DNA of 64,000 nucleotides. It comes from Aphrophora alni (taxonomy: Eukaryota; Arthropoda; Insecta; Hemiptera; Aphrophoridae). The stretch is taken from NCBI GenBank assembly GCA_963513935.1, contig OY740777.1, positions 16,557,271 through 16,621,270 on the forward strand, written 5' to 3'. A model generated the notes under the pieces. It saw only the letters and a list, made by a program, of their open reading frames with translations, was not told the origin of the DNA and searched no databases. The translations under genes and the position numbers were made by a program. Within the stretch, counting starts at the first letter, position 1. Each line of letters begins with the position of its first letter. Of the stretch, positions 56,195 through 64,000 are shown piece after piece.

Positions 56195-57334
56195 TGACCC
56201 AAACTTACGTAACTCAAATCAACCTTACTTAGCTGATGACTTTCCTCGAGTAACTTCCACCAGTGAGGAGCCTTGGTGGCTGGTCATTAAATTTGTCGAA
56301 AAAATAAACTAACTACGGTTCACGTTTAATTTATATTGATGCAAATAAATAAGTTATATGATAGTTTCATCAAGATTTAGAAGAAATCTCAAGAAACGAA
56401 ACTGTGTAACTGTTCGTAAATACCGTAACAGGTTAATTCATTTTTTTTTTTTATTTTATTTATTTTTTTTAAACTCGAACAAATTTCCATTCGTATAATT
56501 AAAACTGAAAACATTAAATGATATTTCAAGTGAAAAATATACCACCAAGACTGTTTTAGAATGAGATATTACAGCAGAGACGTAAACAAATAGAATGTTT
56601 CATGAATAGTAATGACAACTTGGCAACGCTGTGCAATAAGAAGTAAACTGAATTACGTCAAGAAAAACTGTCTATTTTACATCATATTAAATGAATATTT
56701 AGCAACAACAATGACGTCACAGATAGTAGAAGTTATCTGACAAGATGGCATATAAGGCCCCCCCAACTCGTGGAAAAATCGCGATATTATAAATCTTCGT
56801 AGTTGTAACAAAATTAACTTTTGTTATTATCAGTAATGTCACCCTCCTCAAATTAGGATTATGAAAGACGCCTTAAAATGTTAGATTGATAAGCCTTACC
56901 CAGTGATAGCGTGGTGATTGAACTGTTCTAAAAATCTATGTGCCAGAGGCTGCCCAAATCGACGACTCTAAAACTGGACGTTATGAGAACGGTTCTTACT
57001 ATAGTTCTGTTTAAATAATAGAAATTAGTACAATAGCGTAACTATTACTGTAGCCAAATTAAATTTAAACGTAAATCAGAAATCAGTTTTCAATGTTGTT
57101 TAGATAAAGTAGGTTTTTGAAGTCAAACTTCTTTACGCATGGTAGAGTGAATTGCACTACGTGTAATGAAACGCTGCAACCCCACTTCTCTGACAGTCGA
57201 CGCGACCTGATCCCCACCACGCTTCTCAAGAAAATAAATTTTCGTTTTATTCGAGAAAAATTGCTACTTTTGTCGTTAAATTTCTGAGACCTTATTCTAT
57301 TATGTATTACACTTCTATCTGTATTTCAATAATA
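56195..57334. other. unassigned sequence with a tRNA-repeat fragment
   Basis: ATATTTCAAGTGAAAAATAT at about 56521-56540 is the flank of the tRNA-bearing unit. Otherwise nothing was recognised. Confidence 0.45.
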
Positions 57335-57890
57335 TTATATTTGTATTTGTGTGCTTGTTTGGTTGTGTGTTTATGTGCTTGTGTATTTATATGTTCTTAT
57401 GTTGTTAAATGTTTGTGGTGTGTACTTGTCTGTTTGTATGTTTGAGTGTTTGTGTGTATTTGCTGGTGTGTTTCTGTAGTTGTCTTCTTGAGTAATTGTT
57501 TGCTTGTGTGTTTGCGTGCTTGTGTTGTTGAGTGTTTGAGGTGTGTCCTTGTGTGTTTTAGTGCTTGTGTGATTATGTGATTGAGTGTTTGTGTTGTTGT
57601 GTGCTGGTGTGACTGTCTTTTTGAGTGCTTCTTTTGTGTTTGTGTACTTGTATGTTTGTGTGCATGCGTGTTTCGGTATTCGTGAGTGAGTGCTTGGTGT
57701 TTTTGTCTTTGTTTCCTTGTGCCCTTGTGTGATTGTGTGTTTATCTGTTTGAGTGCTTGTGTGTTTGTTTGTTAAAGTATTTTGTATGTGTGTTCTTGTG
57801 TTTGTATTCTTGAGTATTATGTGATTGTGTGTTTGTGCGAATGTGTGGTTGTATGCGTGTACCTGTGCGTGTGCGTACATGCCTGTGTAT
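57335..57890. repeat. degenerate TTGTGTG-rich minisatellite
   Basis: Irregular 8-14-bp units of the form TTGTGTGTTTG or GAGTGCTTGTG run for about 550 bp. The 169-codon minus-strand frame rich in Thr, His and Asn is a by-product and is not called as a gene. Confidence 0.85.
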
Positions 57891-58039
57891 GAATTGTATT
57901 GTGAATAGAATGCACTATTTATTTGTTATAACGTAATAACCTACTCGCATTTGTTTCTCACTCAGGAAGTCACTTGTAGTCAATCACGAGGCACTCTAGC
58001 GCGGTTATTACCTCTTTAAACAATAGTAGCAAAAAGCAC

Positions 58040-58330
58040 TAAATAGAGATTCATTGTCTTCGAATACTCTAAAATAATCAGCATCGGAAAAGAACAAGAG
58101 TTGGTCAAGAGAAATTAGATAGGATGAAAGAGAAGAGGAATCTAACCCAAGATTATACGAAGAAAAATGTAGAAAGTCAATTCTAAAGGTAAAATATCAT
58201 AATGTAATTTTGGATTAGATCGCTGTCTTTAATCTATTCTATGAAATCTCTCTTGAACAACTCTTGTTCTCTTACGACCCTGATTTTTCACTAAGAACCC
58301 CAGTATTACCACACGTGTAGTCACTATAAG
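58040..58330. repeat. dispersed repeat R2, inverted pair (copies 7 and 8)
   Basis: The plus copy (58040-58180) has TCGAATACTCTAA, CGGAAAAGAACAAGAGTTGG and AATCTAACCCAAGATTA. The minus copy (58225-58330) has CTCTTGAACAACTCTTGTTC followed by the complement of CAGGGTCGTAAGAG. Confidence 0.65.
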
Positions 58331-58559
58331 TGAATTCCTCTTTGCTACGGCGATGATATCCGAGATGGTTGGTCGCCTTTAAACCGAAAACAAACACAAT
58401 TGGTAACAATTGACTTACCAAAATGTAAAGACATTACTCAAATCCCAATAGAAAAGTTTTAAATATAAATAATAAAATTACTTTTTAAATTTCTATAATA
58501 AATTGGTATGGTGTTTGCACTCCGAAGTTTAAACATCTGGAATTGGGCTGATTATATGT
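58331..58559. other. unassigned sequence
   Basis: Nothing recognised. Confidence 0.4.
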
Positions 58560-58888
58560 GAAATGTTTCGAATACAATTTCTCATAAAATTGTTTATTAA
58601 ATCAAACTGGTTTCAATAAATCTCTACATCTTCAGTGATGCAATTGTATAGAATGCTTGAGTAAGGGCGTGGACTAAACCTATTTGAGAACTTTCTAAAT
58701 AGTAAGGTGTTAAGAAATACCCTATATCGTTCTCCGTAATATGTATAACTATATTCATATGACATATATACAATTTAGTTTTACATTATTAGAGGTTTTT
58801 GTATAGTGCTTAATTTATTATTAACATTAAGATACATGTTAATGTGCAACGTTTAAGAAGCTATTTTATCCAATTTTGTAACATTCTG

Positions 58889-58899
58889 TATAAATACGG
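58889..58899 (+). promoter_or_regulatory. candidate TATA element in PLE terminal repeat
   Basis: TATAAATACGG is shared with 37246-37256 at a similar distance before the ribozyme. Confidence 0.45.
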
Positions 58900-58952
58900 G
58901 GGAGGGGGTGACACTAAGTAAATTATATTTCGATCATTGTAGCACACCCGTC

Positions 58953-58992
58953 ATTGAAGATGGCGTTATTGTCGTTGAAACACGTTGAGGTT
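58953..58992 (+). ncRNA. hammerhead relic, family 1
   Basis: C3 is replaced by U. Helix II is weakened (GGCGUU/GUCGUU) and the triplet region reads CACGUU. It is probably inactive. Confidence 0.45.
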
Positions 58993-59010
58993 TTAAACTT
59001 AACTATGGGG

Positions 59011-59810
59011 GGAAAGCCAAGATTCGGATACACTTGATGCAAGGTAAATGTACTGCTAGAATTATTAATTAAATGTACGTATTAAATTAACTCGCAGAGA
59101 TTTGAAAGATTCATTCATTAAAATAATTATTAATTCGAATTTTTAGTTTAAATATTAAACCATAATCCCAATAATTTTAATGAGCGTTTTAGAGAATCGA
59201 GTAAAAAGAGATGGAAGCAATCAAGATTTCTTAATGGTCTATGGAAGAGAGGAAATACCACTTAAGTTGGGAATATTATAAAATGTGTTTAGTGAAGGAT
59301 GATACCTGCAAAAAAATTTCATTTTTTAAAAATCAAATGAAAACTGTTCATACTAAAAAGGATAGATTCATTTAAATTTGTTAAAAATAAAATGTATTGT
59401 ATCTATTTTTAATTAACAAAATAAGACGATGGAAAACGCTTATATTTTATGTTAGCTTAGTTCAAACTTAATTTGACATTTCACTAAAATTATTACAAAC
59501 TTTATTATTTACAACGATTCTGCTATCACTATAAACAATTTTTACTAATATCTAAATCGAACGTTATACAAAATTTCAATAGAAACAAAGTTACAGTTTC
59601 GTCACTGACAGATGGTCTTAAATATGGTAATCGCTGGTGACTACGAAAGCACAGCGGGATTTGTAACTAGAGATCACAACCAAGATTAACGTAGAGAAGA
59701 TTACGTCCATAAATTAGACTTATAATTGATTTTCTGTCCAGTTGCGGAGAGACAACTTAGAAAGTGTGTGGTAGAATTGATCCGGGTTGCGCTTGCTAGT
59801 TCTCATATTG
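59011..59810. other. unassigned sequence
   Basis: AT-rich; nothing recognised. Confidence 0.4.
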
Positions 59811-60150
59811 GGTGATGTCGAATTGGGCCCAGGGTCTGTTAGGGTAGTAAAAATGACGGTTGAATTGGGCCCATGGTCAGTTCGGAGGAATGACCCCAAT
59901 ATTCGGTTGAATTGGGCCTATACCTCTACAATTATGACCTACAAAATGGAATGCTCGCATCCACCTTAGTTTTAAATACATTCACACATCTAAAATAAGT
60001 TAGGTTAGGTTAGGTTGGGTTAGTTATATCACCTAACTAATGATAAATGTTGCCCGACTGACCAGTGACCCAATTCAACCCCGACCCTTCGAGGGTTGAC
60101 GGTAATCCGCCTAGGAATGTTTTGACCGTGGGCCCAGTTCGACCGTGTTC
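59811..60150. repeat. cluster of GTCGAATTGGGCCCA motifs in opposed orientations around a TTAGG-like tract
   Basis: Forward copies lie at about 59817 (GTCGAATTGGGCCCAGGGTC), 59861 and 59902. Reverse copies lie at about 60066 (GACCCAATTCAACC) and 60125 (GACCGTGGGCCCAGTTCGAC). GTTAGGTTAGGTTAGGTTGG lies between, at about 60000. The layout parallels 39719-40290. Confidence 0.55.
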
Positions 60151-60962
60151 CTCATAATGAGGGGATGAAATCATGACTCTTTTTCGGATTCTGATACAAT
60201 GGGTTTAATTCAATAATTCAGCACGAGTTGATGAAGTCGTAAAAAGCTGATTTGAAGATAGTTTCTCATTATTAAAGTTGGCTTTTGGTTTTAAGAATCT
60301 AAGTTATTCCTTAAAATCGGCTGACATTTTGAGTTCTGGTGGTCTTTCACGCAATTAGTAGACCTCGATTTTTGCAGAACACGTGGTCAAACGTTTAGTT
60401 ATTATTCCAGCCAATATTTTACTTGGAGACTGTTTCGATCACATCGGTTCCCAACCCTCATCAATGAGTTAAGGTAACACGAATTAAACACTACCAATGG
60501 TTTGTTTAAGATCCTAAAAATGAGGTTCAAATTGATGGTTAGGTTAAAACAAATTCTTTAAGAGTGAATGAGTAAAGTGATGTTACATCTACTATTAACA
60601 GTTCACATCCTGTGTTTGAGTGCTGTGTGTTTCTCTGAGATTAAAGTTCAAACGTTCTGTCCATAAGGAAAAGAATTGCCATCAATGAAATACAAAAACT
60701 TAATTCTTGATGTTAGTTGTATAATTTTGTTTATGTAACAAATATAGCTCAATAACATCCTTCCAGATATATTCAAATGTGAGTTGTCTGTCAAAAAGTG
60801 AATTATCATACTTATTGAGACTACAATTCTCAACACCGTCTCTGACCATTTCCATAACATATAGTTGAAATGTGAGCCTTAATAAACCATCCAAGTTGTA
60901 GTAATCAAAACATTATTATGAAAATGCTATCATAGAAACCTAAAGATAAAATTATTTTTCAG
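60151..60962. other. unassigned sequence upstream of the candidate exon
   Basis: It would be intron if the exon is real. The polypyrimidine stretch and AG at 60953-60962 form the candidate acceptor. Confidence 0.4.
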
Positions 60963-61131
60963 TTTGAACACCATGACATCCTGGAGGAGAGACTCCGTAG
61001 TGAGTGAGATCACCAAAACAGCTGACGACCTGCCTGCCATTGTTGCCAAACTAAACTCTACAACTTATTTCTGCTCTAGGAATGACACTCTTTATCCCTT
61101 CTCTCAAGTACTCCGCCTTCGCGTTCTCCAG
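60963..61131 (+). CDS. candidate internal or first coding exon, unknown protein
   Basis: A 169-bp segment of higher GC than its surroundings is preceded by ATTATTTTTCAG (acceptor-like) and followed by GTAAGT, a consensus donor, after CTCCAG. One frame is open throughout (codons from 60964). It contains MTSWRRDSVVSEITKTADDL and later FCSRNDTLYPFSQVLRLRVL, and ends in phase 0 at the donor. The other two frames have stops. The frame stays open past the donor to 61248, but composition changes there. I do not recognise the protein. No other exon was identified in the window, so it may be an isolated exon of a gene with long introns, a short 5' coding exon, or chance. Confidence 0.4.
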
Positions 61132-61608
61132 GTAAGTTGTAGAGTAGATATCATCAGGTTTAAAGCAAATCTAGCATCAACAGCATATGATAGGCGTTGT
61201 CTACGAAAGGGTTTGAAAAAGATCCTGTTAATTTCTCATCATAAATAATTTATACTTAAATTTACAACGACTTAGATTGTAAATACTTAACTTTAGATAG
61301 ATATTCTGTGCAAAAATCAATTTCAAATGTAAAATGAAAAATACAATTTACGTTTTAACTATTGGAATATCCCAATAATGTTTTTAGATAAGACAATTGC
61401 ATTGCAATTGGTATTTATAATCATTCGCTTCCCCTATCATGCGCACCAACTACTGCGCAACACATAGTCATAGCTTTTGCTTGAACTGCATCCAAAATAT
61501 CAAGTTTATAAAAATATTTATAAATGTCTTTAATATTTCTCAGTACAACTACTCTATTATTGTTATTTTAAAATATATTGTTTTGCATATGTTTATATTT
61601 TAAAACGT
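61132..61608. other. unassigned sequence
   Basis: AT-rich; nothing recognised. Confidence 0.4.
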
Positions 61609-62130
61609 CTGGTTAGGTTAGATTAGGTTAGTAATGTAAAAAATTTAGCCCAATTTGGATATATTAATATAATTACAGTTATAATCATGGAGGACCTCAT
61701 TCACACCAGAACTTAAGAAAAAAAAGAAGAAAATATCCATGGATAATTCACTTAAATTTGCATTGTTCAAAATTATTGAAAATGAAAGAAGAATCGAATC
61801 CAGTGTGTTCCCAATGGATGCGTGGTAGAGTCGCTAAGTTGGCAACATAGATTTTGTTTCTTTAACGGTAGATTAGGTTAGGTTAGATTAGGTTAGTATT
61901 GTAGAAAATTTAGCCAAATTAGTATATAATTCATATAATAATTACAGTTAGAATCATGGAGGACCTCATTCACACTGCATCTTAAGAAAAAGAGAAAACC
62001 GTCAATTAAATTTGCACTATTCAAAATTGTTAAAAATGAAAGAAGAATCCAATTTAGTCTGTTCCCAATGGATGCGTGGGAAAGCCGTTACGTTGGCAAC
62101 ATAGATTTTGTTCCTTTAACGTTAGATTTA
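61609..62130 (+). repeat. tandem duplication, two units of about 265 bp, each starting with TTAGG-like units
   Basis: GGTTAGATTAGGTTAGTA begins at about 61616 and 61881. Both units then contain AATCATGGAGGACCTCATTC, GAAAGAAGAATC, TGTTCCCAATGGATGCGTGG and TTGGCAACATAGATTTTGTT. Short indels separate them, so the duplication is not recent. Confidence 0.85.

Positions 62131-64000
<1,870 letters not shown>

Larger units (their letters stand above)
58560..59010. mobile_element. PLE terminal repeats, family 1, diverged inverted pair
   Basis: The left minus repeat (58565-58680) has a worn ribozyme (core CUGAAGA, damaged helix II) and GGGCGTGG. The right plus repeat (about 58860-59005) has TATAAATACGG and a ribozyme relic (core UUGAAGA, helix II GGCGUU/GUCGUU, GAAAC, ACG). 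The interior has no coding remnant. Confidence 0.65.

Noticed and set aside
57371..57880. 169-codon minus-strand frame rich in Thr, His and Asn
   Set aside because: It arises from the TTGTGTG-rich minisatellite; low complexity, with no domain.
57335..57890. Telomeric repeat
   Set aside because: Units are irregular TTGTGTG-type, not TTAGG, and not at a sequence end.

Overview
The window looks like an AT-rich, repeat-dominated intergenic stretch of an arthropod genome, most likely an insect and possibly a hemipteran (low confidence on the order). The reasons are short TTAGG-type telomere-like tracts, long (CT)n microsatellites, tRNA-derived SINEs, RNase H-bearing LINE remnants, a P-element-type transposase remnant, Penelope-like retroelements (PLEs), and many TA-flanked foldback elements with CAGGGTG ends. 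There is no intact protein-coding gene. The only candidate host exon is at 60963-61131 (+), with a good splice acceptor and donor. A 200-base run of N (31301-31500) is an assembly gap.

The main theme is PLEs and their terminal repeats. Two loci keep PLE protein remnants: 35607-37390 (reverse transcriptase and GIY-YIG endonuclease pieces) and 40940-41542 (C-terminal piece). Both are bounded by inverted terminal repeats that carry hammerhead-ribozyme-like sequence. The same architecture (helix I, core, helix II, GAAA, short helix III, NUH cleavage triplet, helix I) recurs at about 15 loci in roughly ten sequence families, mostly as inverted pairs: 3955, 5920/6150, 15750, 17465/17572, 20604/20744, 24880, 26243, 28541, 29655/29856, 31942, 33750, 35700/37300, 40738, 40991/41453, 41849, 42274, 44712, 58600/58953 and 63714. 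Several copies have complete stems, notably 20744-20798, 42274-42318, 15744-15786, 44712-44754 and 3955-3999.

Layout. 0-10 kb: foldback A (146-1015), CT microsatellites, a PLE terminal repeat split by a 937-bp palindrome (4021-4957), a PLE inverted pair (5870-6180), and a GC-richer duplicated block (9611-10227). 12.4-13.8 kb: five tRNA-like units of about 297 bp, three on the minus strand then two on the plus strand. 15.7-23.1 kb: PLE repeats, LINE remnants, and foldback C. 24.8-32 kb: SINE, LINE and PLE repeats plus the gap. 33-34.2 kb: a P-type transposase remnant interrupted by a PLE repeat. 35.6-37.4 kb: a PLE interrupted by a 473-bp hAT-type MITE. 40.6-42.4 kb: a nested PLE cluster. 43-53.7 kb: dispersed repeats, a 200-bp CT tract, a SINE and a hairpin element. 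54.5-56.0 kb: four copies of a 376-bp tandem repeat. 57-64 kb: a TTGTGTG-rich minisatellite, another PLE pair, short inverted motif clusters, the candidate exon, a 265-bp duplication and another CT tract.

Nothing here works together as an operon or pathway. The window records successive insertions, with nested order readable at four places. The most interesting signal is the diversity of hammerhead-like motifs, including families in which core positions 3 and 8 change together from C/G to U/A, and a recurrent extra nucleotide between the core and helix II.
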